Positions 21,063 through 30,365 are shown, numbered from the stretch's first letter. The stretch: 64,000 bases of DNA from Acetivibrio saccincola (GCF_002844395.1 NZ_CP025197.1:1-64000), one strand, 5' to 3'. Made by a program: numbers and translations. The notes: a model not told the origin generated them from the sequence alone.

Positions 21063-21100
21063 AAAAGGGAATCCTTATAACAAAAAAAGGATTCCCTTTT
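21063..21100 (+). terminator. Terminator after the por operon
   Basis: AAAAGGGAATCCTT and AAGGATTCCCTTTT arms pair perfectly around an A-rich loop. It also lies downstream of the minus-strand peptide gene and could serve both directions. Confidence 0.88.
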
Positions 21101-21253
21101 GATTAAAACTGGAAAACTGAACCTTAAAAAAGTTAATAAAAAAAACAGTTTATTAAAATGTTTTATTATAACTGTTTTTGTACGGTAGAGTATATGTTGT
21201 ATATTGTTATAAAACCAGATTTACGAATATAATACAGGCTTATAATACAGAGA

Positions 21254-21379
21254 TTAATTCATTAATGATTTAGGTACTTTAGGCTGATATAAAAAAATCC
21301 AACATGCAGTGCTAGCAGATACTATAGATACCACTATAAGAACGGTGGCAAGTACGTTTAATATTTTTTTAAACACCAT
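21254..21379 (-). CDS. AgrD-like cyclic lactone autoinducer peptide precursor
   Basis: This is a 41-codon gene, easily missed by length cut-offs. A hydrophobic amphipathic leader (MVFKKILNVLATVLIVV) is followed by SASTACWIFLYQPKVPKSL. That is the pattern of clostridial AgrD precursors: small residues, the ring-forming cysteine (Cys26), a run of bulky hydrophobic residues, then an acceptor-like tail with two prolines. GGGAGG sits 5 bases before the ATG. The expected product is a thiolactone ring starting at Cys26 and closing near Leu30/Tyr31, which I infer from the family. It lies 45 bp after the membrane sensor gene on the same strand. No AgrB protease is nearby. Confidence 0.8.
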   Translation of the reverse strand: MVFKKILNVLATVLIVVSIVSASTACWIFLYQPKVPKSLMN

Positions 21380-21424
21380 GGATACCTCCCAATTATAATT
21401 TATGTACGTAATAATATTGGCTGT

Positions 21425-22258
21425 CTAATTTTTATTAATATGAGATTTTAAATTTTGCAGGGCTTCTTTAGCCTCACGGTATTTTTTCTGGGTAATCATA
21501 TCATATATTAAATCTATGTTCTGTATAAGTTCATTATTATTTAATACATTCTTATTTTTATAATACGAATAAGTATCCCTTACGGCAACAGTCAGGGTAG
21601 CAGTAATAAAAAGGGTTATGCATATATTCATTCTTAGCAGGTTATTGCTTGATTCGCTGATATTGTCATTGAATATTAAAACTTTAGCCATAATTATTGT
21701 TAAAAACGCTAATGAAAGTATTGAAATCAGGTAAACAGCAATTTGAATATAAAATTCTTTCTTTTTAATATTAGAGTTCTCCATATCAAATACTTTTATA
21801 TCAAATTTATAAAGAAGAATAATTGTTATAATTTGCATAAAACGTACTGAAAAAACCCAGGGTACTAATTTGGAGTAGTTGTTATATAAATCTGCGGGAG
21901 AGGTTATTTCCAATAAATTTTTTAATAAAAGTGACATTGGTATTTCAATAATTAGAATTAGCAAAAACCCAAATACAGACAGGGATATGGCTTCATAAAA
22001 TCTATATTTTAATACGAATATCAAAAGAAGTGTAAAAAGCAACATAGAAAAAATTGTGATTTCCAGCTCATAATTAAGATATTTTCTGATTATATAGTTT
22101 AATGCACTCATAAGCAAAGATATAAATACAACTTTAACGATATTTACAGGAGATTTTAGAATGCTTTTTTTTCCGATAAAAAGAGTGCCGAGAATGAAAA
22201 CGATAATTTGTTCAGGAAAACTTATTGACATAAAACTAATAAAAGATAGTTTATCCAT
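21425..22258 (-). CDS. AgrC-like membrane sensor lacking a kinase domain
   Basis: About 277 residues from ATG 22258; a GTG at 22270 in the same frame is also possible, with GGGAG just before it. Six or seven hydrophobic helices fill residues 1-220, as in AgrC-type peptide receptors. The remaining 50 residues form one helical segment (ELIQNIDLIYDMITQKKYREA) resembling the first dimerisation helix of a Spo0B/AgrC-type kinase. There is no phospho-acceptor histidine box and no ATPase domain: the reading frame ends in a clean stop. It sits between an XRE regulator gene (58 bp before) and the AgrD-like peptide gene. A receptor or decoy role is inference. Confidence 0.65.
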   Translation of the reverse strand: MDKLSFISFMSISFPEQIIVFILGTLFIGKKSILKSPVNIVKVVFISLLMSALNYIIRKYLNYELEITIFSMLLFTLLLIFVLKYRFYEAISLSVFGFLLILIIEIPMSLLLKNLLEITSPADLYNNYSKLVPWVFSVRFMQIITIILLYKFDIKVFDMENSNIKKKEFYIQIAVYLISILSLAFLTIIMAKVLIFNDNISESSNNLLRMNICITLFITATLTVAVRDTYSYYKNKNVLNNNELIQNIDLIYDMITQKKYREAKEALQNLKSHINKN

Positions 22259-22328
22259 AATTAAAATCACTCTCCCTTAAAAGGCTTTGATTTAGTATTA
22301 TAAAATAACTGCTAAATACACTAAATAA

Positions 22329-23048
22329 TTATTCTGTACTATCCCTTTCGCCTACAATTGTTGATATAAGTATTTTTAAAGTATCAGGGCTTATATTGCT
22401 TTTTTGGGCTTCCATAGCTGCTTCTATATATGGAAGGTTTTCTTCGGAAATTACAAAATCTTTTACATCCTTTCTGAGTTTATTAAAAAGGACAAAATCC
22501 TTATTGCTTTCCTCTATAGTTTGTTTGTCCAGATTACTTCTGTACTTGATTCTTTCTTCTTCTAAAGTTTCCGGTGTATTATACCTGTACCAGAAATCCA
22601 TGGAAACTTCTGCATATTTACAAAGTATGTTAAGAGTACCTGGAAAAGGTTCTATGTCCCCGTTTAAATAACTTCTTATTTGTGAAGCTTTAATATGATA
22701 GCCGGTTTTTATATATATATCTTCAGATAATTTTTCTATGGACATATCCCCTTTTATTAAGTTAATATTGCTTTCAAAAACAGCTAGATTAAAAACTTTA
22801 CCCTTATCAGAATCTTTATCTAAATAGCCGGCAGTTTTCATCAGCTCTTCATAGGGGTAGTTGTAAGTTTCGGAAATAATCTTAAGAGTCTCAGGTCTTG
22901 GATTGGTAGCCTTCCCTGTCCTAGGGTCAACACCTTTCTCAAGAATACTAAGATAAGAATAGCTTATTCCCATTTTGTTAGCTGCTTTTCTCAGCGACCA
23001 GTTTTTCTTTATTCTTATTTGCCGGAAAAGGTCACCTAAGTCACTCAT
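22329..23048 (-). CDS. XRE-family transcriptional regulator
   Basis: The 239-residue protein opens with a lambda-repressor-type helix-turn-helix (about 5-65: LRKAANKMGISYSYLSILEKG and the PRPETLKIISETYNYPYEEL stretch). A second HTH-like segment follows in the middle (IYIKTGYHIKASQIRSYLNG). The C-terminal third is helical and may bind a ligand or partner. It is the first gene of the minus-strand cluster with the membrane sensor and the AgrD-like peptide, so it may regulate that operon or act as the output of the system. Confidence 0.85.
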   Translation of the reverse strand: MSDLGDLFRQIRIKKNWSLRKAANKMGISYSYLSILEKGVDPRTGKATNPRPETLKIISETYNYPYEELMKTAGYLDKDSDKGKVFNLAVFESNINLIKGDMSIEKLSEDIYIKTGYHIKASQIRSYLNGDIEPFPGTLNILCKYAEVSMDFWYRYNTPETLEEERIKYRSNLDKQTIEESNKDFVLFNKLRKDVKDFVISEENLPYIEAAMEAQKSNISPDTLKILISTIVGERDSTE

Positions 23049-23432
23049 TATACCACCCCAGAATTTAGTAAAAAAATTTTAAAAAAACAAATTTAGAATC
23101 ATTGCCAACCCTGAATTATTTTATAATAGATGTGTAAAAAAATCAAAGTAAAAATCGCAAAAGATATAAATTTGATATAAAAGAATAATATAGACAAAAA
23201 GTAATAATAATATATCAGTACTTAAAAATTATTATATTATTGACAAATTTAACATGATAGTATAATATTACATACAGATGATAATGATTAAATATGGATT
23301 CTTATAAATAAACAGGAATTTGTTAAAAAATAATCCATGCCAATTTGATATAAAAATATGCAAAACAGATAATTTGAGATGATACATGTTTTTTTAATAA
23401 ATACATATTTTTTAGAAGGGAGATAACTTAAA
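23049..23432. other. Divergent intergenic region with a likely sigma-A promoter
   Basis: This 384 bp AT-rich gap separates the minus-strand XRE gene from the plus-strand 86-residue gene. TTGACA at 23240-23245 and TATAAT at 23261-23266 lie 15 bp apart, shorter than the usual 17, pointing to the plus-strand gene. I see no gene or strong hairpin in the rest. Confidence 0.5.
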
Positions 23433-23693
23433 ATGGATTATATGAAATATAAACTAATCAGGGAATCAATCAGGTTTATCGAGTTATGCCAGATGCATGT
23501 GTTGGAAAACAGAATGGAAATCAAGATGTATGATGCCATGACCAATATAAAAATCAACTTTCTAAAAGATATGATGGAAGAAGAAAAAACAAACACTTTT
23601 TTAAAAGGCAGGTTTTTTAACAAGATAAATGATTTATTGAGGATAGATTCTTTTATTCATTCTTGCTACTGCTCAAAAAAAGCAAATGTATAA
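23433..23693 (+). CDS. Small hypothetical protein
   Basis: The 86-residue product is soluble, helical and rich in Met, Lys and Glu, and ends in a short Cys-containing tail (HSCYCSKK). GAAGGGAG precedes the ATG and a terminator follows, so it is very likely expressed as a single-gene unit. I do not recognise the family. It faces away from the AgrD-like cluster across the divergent gap. Confidence 0.6.
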   Translation: MDYMKYKLIRESIRFIELCQMHVLENRMEIKMYDAMTNIKINFLKDMMEEEKTNTFLKGRFFNKINDLLRIDSFIHSCYCSKKANV

Positions 23694-23752
23694 GCGTAAA
23701 AAATAAATGTTGTAATAAATTGCCATAATATAAAAAGCTATTATAAAAAAGT

Positions 23753-23776
23753 GAGGGGTTTTCCCCCTCTTTTTAT
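23753..23776 (+). terminator. Rho-independent terminator
   Basis: GAGGGG and CCCCTC arms around a T-rich loop are followed by T5, after the small hypothetical gene. Confidence 0.9.
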
Positions 23777-23874
23777 TTTCCCTAAATTAAAACACATCTT
23801 TAATTCTATAGTTTAGAAGACATGAATATAATTGTTTGTAGATTTAATTGTTTCAGTCTGGAGGTTACTTAAAT

Positions 23875-24861
23875 ATGCAGGAAACTGAAAAGCAACTATC
23901 CAATAGCTATGGATTTGAAATTAAAATGCTGTATAATTACAAAAACAGTTTTATTGCGGAAACCGGGGTTGGGAAAAAAATCATAAAAAAAATGAGCATT
24001 TCACCTGAAAGAGTGTTGTTTATACATGGTGCAAAAGAACATTTACACCAAAACAACTTTACAAACATTGACAGATATATATGTACAGAGGAAGGAATGC
24101 CTTATGCCATCATAAATGGTGCTTTTTATACAATGACAAACTTAATAAGCGGGAGGGAGTGTAATTTTGATTTAAGAGAGGATGTCGTAGAAGCCTCTAA
24201 AACCCTTGCAAAACTTCACAAGGCATCTAAGGGGTATATTCCTCCCCCGGGGTCTGCAAAAAGAAGTGAATTAGGAAAACTTCCCAAATACTATAAAAAA
24301 AGATTAGATGAGATAAAAAGGGCAAAAAAAATAGCCCAAAGGGAAAAAGGAACAGTTGATTATTTGATTCTCAAATACATAGATTATTTTTATGAAATGG
24401 GAGAAGATGCTTTAAACAGAATATATACATCAAAATATGATATGCTTGTGGAAAAAGCAAGAAATGAAAAAAAATTTTGTCACCGAGACTATTCATACTG
24501 CAATATAATATGTGACGATGATAAAATGTCGGTGATAAATTTTGACTACTGCAGTTATGAGCTTAAGATGTATGATATAGCTAATTTTTTAAGAAGAAAA
24601 ATGAGAAAGTGCGACTGGGATGTGGATGAAGCAAAGGTTATAATGGATTCTTACTGCTCCATTGAACCTATAAGTAAAGATGAGTTTTTGATTTTATATT
24701 TAATGCTGCAGTTTCCCCACAAATTCTGGAGAGTGATAAATAAGTACTACAACAGCAAAAGAACCTGGAGGGGAAAAAAATTCTTAAAAAGGTGCGAGGA
24801 AGTAATAGAGGAAATAAAACACCATGAAAGATTTTTAAAAGAATTTAAATTGCTTTTTTAA
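23875..24861 (+). CDS. CotS-family spore coat protein (kinase-like fold)
   Basis: The 328-residue protein has the aminoglycoside-phosphotransferase-like fold of the CotS/YsxE/YutH family. The catalytic-loop counterpart is FCHRDYSYCNII and the metal-binding counterpart is VINFDYCSYELKMYDIANF. The conserved PPGSAKRSELGKLPKYY stretch is typical of the clostridial branch. CotS members are coat or inner-coat components; one group has sugar-kinase-like activity. I start at ATG 23875 because GGAGGT lies at 23861-23866. It converges on fhs. Confidence 0.85.
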   Translation: MQETEKQLSNSYGFEIKMLYNYKNSFIAETGVGKKIIKKMSISPERVLFIHGAKEHLHQNNFTNIDRYICTEEGMPYAIINGAFYTMTNLISGRECNFDLREDVVEASKTLAKLHKASKGYIPPPGSAKRSELGKLPKYYKKRLDEIKRAKKIAQREKGTVDYLILKYIDYFYEMGEDALNRIYTSKYDMLVEKARNEKKFCHRDYSYCNIICDDDKMSVINFDYCSYELKMYDIANFLRRKMRKCDWDVDEAKVIMDSYCSIEPISKDEFLILYLMLQFPHKFWRVINKYYNSKRTWRGKKFLKRCEEVIEEIKHHERFLKEFKLLF

Positions 24862-24867
24862 GGCTTT

Positions 24868-24900
24868 TAAAGCTAAAGGAGCTTTGCCCCTCTAGCTTTA
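24868..24900. terminator. Shared terminator between convergent cotS-like gene and fhs
   Basis: TAAAGCTA and TAGCTTTA arms with an imperfect inner extension form a hairpin in the 51 bp between the two stop codons. The T-tract is short, so the call is moderate. Confidence 0.55.
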
Positions 24901-24912
24901 GCATTAATGATT

Positions 24913-26583
24913 TTAAAACAGCCCGTAAATGGTTCCGGATTTGTCAATATCTATTTTTTCCGCAGCCGGTGATTTAGGAAGTCCGGGCATGGTCATAATG
25001 TTGCCTGTAATTGCAACAATAAATCCGGCACCGGAAGATAATTTAACTTCCCGAATTGTTATTTTAAACCCTTCAGGCCGTCCTAAAAGGGCAGGATTGT
25101 CAGATAGAGAGTACTGGGTTTTTGCCATGCATATCGGAAGCTTGTCCATTCCAAGGCTTTCTATTTTTTCAATAGCCTTTAGGGCAGAAGGCATATAATC
25201 TACCCCTGAAGCACCATAGATTTCCTTGGAAATTATCTCAATTTTTTCTTTAATTTTAAGATTTTCATCATAGAGAGGTTTAAAATCTGATTTGGTTGTG
25301 TTTGTAATGTCAACAATTTTTTGTGCCAAATCCCTTCCTCCCTCACCACCCTTGGTGAAGACTTCTGAAATTGCACACTCCACGTTCATACTTTTGCATC
25401 TTTCTTTAATATATTCTATTTCTTCGTCTGTATCGGTATGAAAGAGATTTATGGCAACCACGACAGGAACACCAAATTTACGTATGTTTTCTAAATGCTT
25501 TTCAACATTGGCAAAGCCCATTTCCAGTGCTTTAATATTTGGGGCGTCTAAATTGTTTTTATCCACCCCGCCATTATATTTAATAGCCCTTATTGTGGCA
25601 ACTAAAACGGCGGCATCAGGTTTTAACCCTGCATACCTGCACTTAATGTTAAAAAACTTTTCTGCACCTAAATCTGCACCAAATCCTGCTTCAGTAATAC
25701 AGTAATCAGCAAGTTTTAACCCTAGTTTTGTTGCCACCACGCTGTTGCACCCGTGGGCAATGTTGGCAAAGGGACCGCCGTGTACTAAGGCAGGAGTGTT
25801 TTCAAGGGTCTGAACCAAATTAGGTTTAATGGCATCCTTTAAAAGAAGAGCCATGGCGCCGTTGACTTTTAAATCCCTGGCATACACAGGGGCACCTTCA
25901 TAGGTGTATCCTATTATAATTTTTCCCAAACGCTCTTTTAAATCCTCAATATCTTCAGAAAGGCACAGAATTGCCATTATTTCCGATGCAACTGTTATTA
26001 AAAACCCGTCTTCCCTTGGGATTCCGTTTTTCTTTCCTCCAAGCCCTGTTACAATGTTTCTAAGAGCCCTGTCGTTCATATCTATTGCTCTTTTCCATAT
26101 AATTTGTGTTGGATCTATCCCAAGGCTGTTTCCTTGATGTATGTGGTTGTCAATGGCAGCTGAAAGTAAATTGTTTGCACAAGTTAATGCATGCATGTCC
26201 CCGGTAAAGTGAAGGTTAATGTCTTCCATTGGAACCACCTGGGAATATCCTCCGCCAGCGGCACCCCCCTTTACTCCCATTACAGGTCCTAAAGAAGGCT
26301 CCCTTAAAGCAATAATTGCTTTATGTCCCAACTTGCTCATTGCCTGACCTATGCCGACTGTGGTAGTGGTTTTTCCTTCACCTGCCGGAGTTGGGTTTAT
26401 GGCAGTTACAAGAATAAGTTTACCGTCCTTATTTTTGCACACCCTTTTACAAAGTTCAGGTGATAATTTAGCCTTATATTTTCCATAAAGCTCTAATTCA
26501 TCTTCTAAAATATCCAAATCACCGGCTACCTGGGTAATTGGCTTCATTTCACAGGATTGTGCTATTTGTATATCTGTAAGCAT
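24913..26583 (-). CDS. fhs: Formate-tetrahydrofolate ligase
   Basis: The enzyme joins formate to tetrahydrofolate using ATP, feeding the one-carbon pool. The 556 residues show the P-loop [15 protein letters not shown] (about 65-79), the conserved stretch [20 protein letters not shown] and the [13 protein letters not shown] motif. Length and motifs are normal. AGGAGGT precedes the ATG. No other folate gene is adjacent. Confidence 0.97.
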   Translation of the reverse strand: MLTDIQIAQSCEMKPITQVAGDLDILEDELELYGKYKAKLSPELCKRVCKNKDGKLILVTAINPTPAGEGKTTTTVGIGQAMSKLGHKAIIALREPSLGPVMGVKGGAAGGGYSQVVPMEDINLHFTGDMHALTCANNLLSAAIDNHIHQGNSLGIDPTQIIWKRAIDMNDRALRNIVTGLGGKKNGIPREDGFLITVASEIMAILCLSEDIEDLKERLGKIIIGYTYEGAPVYARDLKVNGAMALLLKDAIKPNLVQTLENTPALVHGGPFANIAHGCNSVVATKLGLKLADYCITEAGFGADLGAEKFFNIKCRYAGLKPDAAVLVATIRAIKYNGGVDKNNLDAPNIKALEMGFANVEKHLENIRKFGVPVVVAINLFHTDTDEEIEYIKERCKSMNVECAISEVFTKGGEGGRDLAQKIVDITNTTKSDFKPLYDENLKIKEKIEIISKEIYGASGVDYMPSALKAIEKIESLGMDKLPICMAKTQYSLSDNPALLGRPEGFKITIREVKLSSGAGFIVAITGNIMTMPGLPKSPAAEKIDIDKSGTIYGLF

Positions 26584-26728
26584 AACTTACCTCCTTAGGC
26601 AATTAAATTATAAAAACATAGTATTATTATACCTTTTATCCTTGTTTTTTTTCAACATATATTCACATACAAACACATATAAACATATTATGTATAATAA
26701 GGGATGTTATATTTTAAGGGTGATTAAA

Positions 26729-26929
26729 ATGGCACTTAAAATCGGTGATATTGTTTCCAGGAAATCCTACGGCTCTGATATATTATTTGAAGTAGTTGAC
26801 ATAAAGAGGAAAGGGAATAAAAAAATAGCATTACTTAACGCTCTTTTCTTCAGGTTAGAAGCTGATGCTCCTGAAACTGATCTTGTTATTTACAAAAAAC
26901 AATCCATACAGAAAAAGGTATTATTGTAA
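26729..26929 (+). pseudogene. yabG: Truncated yabG (N-terminal stump of sporulation protease YabG)
   Basis: The 66 residues begin MALKIGDIVSRKSYGSDILF and run to RLEADAPETDLV, which aligns with the first 55 or so residues of YabG. YabG is normally about 290 residues and is a cysteine protease that processes coat and germination proteins. Here the frame ends shortly after at TAA, and nothing in the next 350 bp resembles the catalytic part. AAGGGTG precedes the ATG. It is in its ancestral place before veg. The stump may still be expressed but cannot be a protease. Confidence 0.75.
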
Positions 26930-27081
26930 TTATAGAAGCAGTAAAAAGTAAAATAATTACATGAATCAAAAGTTTATATTCAATAGAAACAAAAGTTAAA
27001 TATAGGAATGAATTTCTTATAAAACCTTAAAACATAAAATAAGTATTAAATTTTATATCAATACAATATGTTGCACAAACA

Positions 27082-27128
27082 ACACTAAATATTGTCCGTG
27101 AATGTTTTGTAAGGGCTATATTTAGTGT
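27082..27128. repeat. 11 bp inverted repeat between yabG stump and veg
   Basis: ACACTAAATAT (27082-27092) and ATATTTAGTGT (27118-27128) are perfect inverted repeats around a 25-base loop. The whole 350 bp from 26930 to 27279 is otherwise AT-rich and non-coding, with the veg promoters at its end. It lies where the rest of yabG should be. Confidence 0.6.
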
Positions 27129-27177
27129 AATCCAGTAATATCAAATGATTGTGAAAAAAACTACAAACAAAAAACAC

Positions 27178-27247
27178 TTGACACAACTAAAAAATACTTG
27201 TTATAATATATTATTTTTTTGACAAGCTGAATTGTATATGATATAAT
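27178..27247 (+). promoter_or_regulatory. Two tandem consensus sigma-A promoters for veg
   Basis: Upstream: TTGACA 27178-27183, 18 bp spacer, TATAAT 27202-27207. Downstream: TTGACA 27219-27224, 17 bp spacer, TATAAT 27242-27247. All four hexamers are exact consensus. The veg promoter of Bacillus subtilis is known to be among the strongest vegetative promoters, which fits. Confidence 0.9.
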
Positions 27248-27279
27248 TATCTTATTACAGAAGACGAGGTGATGGACAA

Positions 27280-27543
27280 ATGGAAAACAACAGCCTTTTC
27301 CAAATAAAGAAGGACATAGAAACCTGCGTTGGTCAGAAAGTTCAGCTGAAGGCTAATAAAGGCAGGAAGAAAGCCTTCATAAAAGAGGGAATACTGGAAA
27401 ACACCTATCCTAGCATATTTGTAGTGAGATTTGAGAATGAATATGAAGCTACAAGAAGAGTATCTTTCAGTTATACTGACGTACTTACTAAAGCAGTTGA
27501 AATCGTGGTATGCAAAGACAATAGAAAAATATGTGCCAGCTAG
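27280..27543 (+). CDS. veg: Veg protein
   Basis: The 87-residue protein matches the Veg family along its length (IKKDIETCVGQKVQLKANKG; EGILENTYPSIFVV; VSFSYTDVLT). Veg is a small soluble beta-rich protein; in Bacillus it stimulates biofilm matrix gene expression. GAGGTG precedes the ATG. It has two consensus promoters and its own terminator. It keeps the conserved place between yabG and the sipL/ispE block. Confidence 0.95.
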   Translation: MENNSLFQIKKDIETCVGQKVQLKANKGRKKAFIKEGILENTYPSIFVVRFENEYEATRRVSFSYTDVLTKAVEIVVCKDNRKICAS

Positions 27544-27625
27544 GTGTAAGTATTTCAGTTGTATTTAGTTTTAAAGTTGTAATTTATTTGTAAAATGTAT
27601 AGGGGACGTAAAAAGTTTTTTAAAT

Positions 27626-27655
27626 AAAAAAATCAGGTATATACCTGATTTTTTT
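27626..27655 (+). terminator. Terminator after veg
   Basis: A perfect 30 bp inverted repeat centred on GGTATATACC is flanked by A5 and T-rich tracts. Confidence 0.92.
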
Positions 27656-27768
27656 ATTTTTTTAGAATATTTACTACGTCTTGTCAATATATATTAATAA
27701 GTCTAGTACAAAATCAAAGGTGAAATGACAACAGCCTTATGATCACCAGAAAATAGGAGGAATATAAA

Positions 27769-29328
27769 ATGTCTCTTGAACTTGTTAGAGAATCTGCAAA
27801 AATAAATTATACAAAAGGTGAACAATCATCCCAGACAATTATTGAACATGATATAATCGTACCGGATATAAATCCCGATGTTTTGCGTATTCTAGTTTTA
27901 GACGGGGAAGTTATAGAAAAAAAATCAGAAGTACTGCAAGACAAAGTTTCGGTAAGAGGGGTTGTGAGGTATAAAATATTATATGTCTCTGATGACAAGG
28001 ATCAGTCAATAAAAAGCATAAATACTTCATATGAGTTCAGCCATATTTTTGATATGGAAAATTCCAATTCTAAAATGAATGTAAGGGTTAAGGGGGATAT
28101 AGAGCATATTGACTATGAAATTTTAAACAGCAGGAAAATAAATGTAAAGACAATTGTAAAATTAAAAGCAAAAGTATTTAGTGAAACAGAGCAAAGTTTT
28201 GTAAGTGAATTAAAAGGCATAGAAGATTTACAGGTGCTTAGAAAAAATGTGGATATATACTTCTACTTAGGGGAAAATACAGCAAATTATACATTGGATG
28301 AAGCTTTAGAAATACCATCTGGAAAGCCCTCAATAAAAGAAATATTAAGGACAGATGTAAAAATCACCGGCAAGGACTACAAAATAGCAGATAACAAAAT
28401 AATTGCAAAAGGTGATATAAACATACTCACCCTTTATATTGGAGATACAGAAGAAAGAAGTATTGAATTTATGGAACATGAGATGTCCTTTACTCAATCC
28501 CTGGATTTTCAGGGGATAGATGAAGATTCGGAATGTGAAATTGACTATAAAATTGAGGACTTTTTCTTTAGTCCTGAGGAGGATAGTGAGGGGGAGCTTA
28601 GGATATTAAAAAGTGAAGTAAGGGTTTCTATATGGGCTCAGGCAAGGAGCAAGAAAAACATGGAAGTTATATCCGATGCATATAGCATGAGATCAAAAAT
28701 AGACTTTGAAACCCGGTTATTTAAGACAAACAAGGTTGCGTGCCAGGATAAAAGCCAGGTGATATTAAAGGAAATTGTAAAGATAAATGGGGAAAGCCCA
28801 AGTATTTTAGAAGTGTTTAATGTATTATCCAAATCTGATTTATTTGAAAGCACCATTTCAGGGAACAGGGTGACTATAGAAGGAAGCTTAAATACCGGCA
28901 TACTATATGTTGCAAATAACAAAGAACAGCCTCTTTTTTGTCACTACAGCGGAATACCCTTTAAACACACCGTTGAGCTGGATGATGTAAGGGAAGGAAT
29001 GGATTGCGAAGTGGATTTGGAAGTGGAACATTGTAATTTTAGCGTGGTTTCAGAAAATGAAGTTGAGGTAAGGGCAATTATAAATGTTAATACAAAGGTA
29101 TTGGATGAAATTGAGTATACCTTAATAACTGAGGCTTTTGAAAGTGAAGATAGGGCAGATACTAAAGATTTTGCAAGTCTTACAATATATTTTTCACAGC
29201 CGGGGGATGATTTGTGGAAAGTTGCAAAAAAATATTTAACCACCGTTGAAGATGTAAAAAAATTTAACAAAATAGAGGAAGAAAGTCTGGAGGAAGGAAA
29301 ACAAATTATCATCCCAAGAAAAATATGA
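27769..29328 (+). CDS. sipL: SipL-like spore coat morphogenesis protein (DUF3794-LysM)
   Basis: The 519 residues contain three DUF3794 (SPOCS) domains (about 20-130, 165-290 and 330-455) followed by a C-terminal LysM-like domain (about 470-518, QPGDDLWKVAKKYLTTVEDV). This is the layout of Clostridioides difficile SipL, which binds SpoIVA through its LysM domain and anchors the coat to the forespore. The length agrees closely. GGAGG precedes the ATG. Neighbouring sporulation genes (yabG, veg) support the call. Confidence 0.85.
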   Translation: MSLELVRESAKINYTKGEQSSQTIIEHDIIVPDINPDVLRILVLDGEVIEKKSEVLQDKVSVRGVVRYKILYVSDDKDQSIKSINTSYEFSHIFDMENSNSKMNVRVKGDIEHIDYEILNSRKINVKTIVKLKAKVFSETEQSFVSELKGIEDLQVLRKNVDIYFYLGENTANYTLDEALEIPSGKPSIKEILRTDVKITGKDYKIADNKIIAKGDINILTLYIGDTEERSIEFMEHEMSFTQSLDFQGIDEDSECEIDYKIEDFFFSPEEDSEGELRILKSEVRVSIWAQARSKKNMEVISDAYSMRSKIDFETRLFKTNKVACQDKSQVILKEIVKINGESPSILEVFNVLSKSDLFESTISGNRVTIEGSLNTGILYVANNKEQPLFCHYSGIPFKHTVELDDVREGMDCEVDLEVEHCNFSVVSENEVEVRAIINVNTKVLDEIEYTLITEAFESEDRADTKDFASLTIYFSQPGDDLWKVAKKYLTTVEDVKKFNKIEEESLEEGKQIIIPRKI

Positions 29329-29339
29329 CGGAAAATTTT

Positions 29340-29368
29340 AAAACCCTGCTTATAAAAGGCAGGGTTTT
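29340..29368 (+). terminator. Terminator after sipL
   Basis: AAAACCCTGC and GCAGGGTTTT arms pair perfectly around a 9-base loop. It lies 12 bp after the stop codon. Confidence 0.85.
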
Positions 29369-29476
29369 AAGCTGGATATTTTCCCGTTGTTGAAAAAGAA
29401 ACTTATATTGTATATAATTATAAAAGTATACACAGAAAATAAAAACATATGAAGCAAAAACTAATTAACAGGAAAA

Positions 29477-30361
29477 ATGATAAAAATGAATAACATACTT
29501 TTAAAAGCAAATGCTAAAATAAACTTATCTCTTGATGTACTAGGAAAAAGAGACGACGGGTATCATGAAGTAAAAATGATTATGCAGTCAATAAACCTTC
29601 ATGATGATGTATACATTGAAATTACAGATGACTATACAGATGACGGGATCTATATAAGCTGCAATAAGCCTTGGATTCCTACCGGAAGTGGTAATATTGC
29701 GTACAAGGCTGCAAAACTTATTAAAAAAAAATATGAAATTAAAAAAGGCATTAAAATAAAAATAATTAAAAACATCCCTGTTTCAGCAGGGCTTGCCGGA
29801 GGAAGTACAGATGCGGCAGCTGTTATTAAGGGAATTAACAAATTATTTTCCCTTAATTTAGATAATAAAGAGATGATGGAGCTGGGCAAAACCATTGGGG
29901 CAGATGTTCCCTTTTGTATAACGGGAGGGACCGTGCTTTCAGAAGGAATAGGTGAAGTATTGACACCTGTCAGGTCTTTTAGAAATGTGAATATTGTCCT
30001 TGTTAAACCTAAGGTTTCTGTGTCAACAGCCTGGGTTTACAAAAACCTGGATTTAAACAATATATCAGAAAGACCGGACATTCCACTGATTTTAGATGCC
30101 ATTGAAAGGGAAGATATTGGGTGTGTAGCAAAAAACATGAAAAATGTACTGGAGGCAGTTACCGCAAAAAAACACCAGGTTATTGAAGAAATCAAAGAAA
30201 AGCTTATAAACTTTGGAGCCTTAGGCAGCATGATGAGCGGAAGCGGTCCTACGGTTTTTGGAATATTTGAAAACAAGGAAAAGGCTCGCTTGGCATACGT
30301 GAAAATGAAAAATAGCAAATGTGAATGTTTTATGGCGGAAACACTATGTGAGGAGATGTAG
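29477..30361 (+). CDS. ispE: 4-diphosphocytidyl-2-C-methyl-D-erythritol kinase
   Basis: IspE phosphorylates CDP-methylerythritol in the MEP isoprenoid pathway. The 294-residue GHMP kinase has the start LLKANAKINLSLDVLGKRDD, the ATP-binding motif IPVSAGLAGGSTDAAAV (about 97-113) and GSMMSGSGPTVFGIF near the C-terminus. ATG 29477 or ATG 29486 could be used; the site AACAGG is weak. It overlaps or abuts the GntR gene, so the two are co-transcribed. Confidence 0.95.
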   Translation: MIKMNNILLKANAKINLSLDVLGKRDDGYHEVKMIMQSINLHDDVYIEITDDYTDDGIYISCNKPWIPTGSGNIAYKAAKLIKKKYEIKKGIKIKIIKNIPVSAGLAGGSTDAAAVIKGINKLFSLNLDNKEMMELGKTIGADVPFCITGGTVLSEGIGEVLTPVRSFRNVNIVLVKPKVSVSTAWVYKNLDLNNISERPDIPLILDAIEREDIGCVAKNMKNVLEAVTAKKHQVIEEIKEKLINFGALGSMMSGSGPTVFGIFENKEKARLAYVKMKNSKCECFMAETLCEEM

Positions 30362-30365
30362 TATT

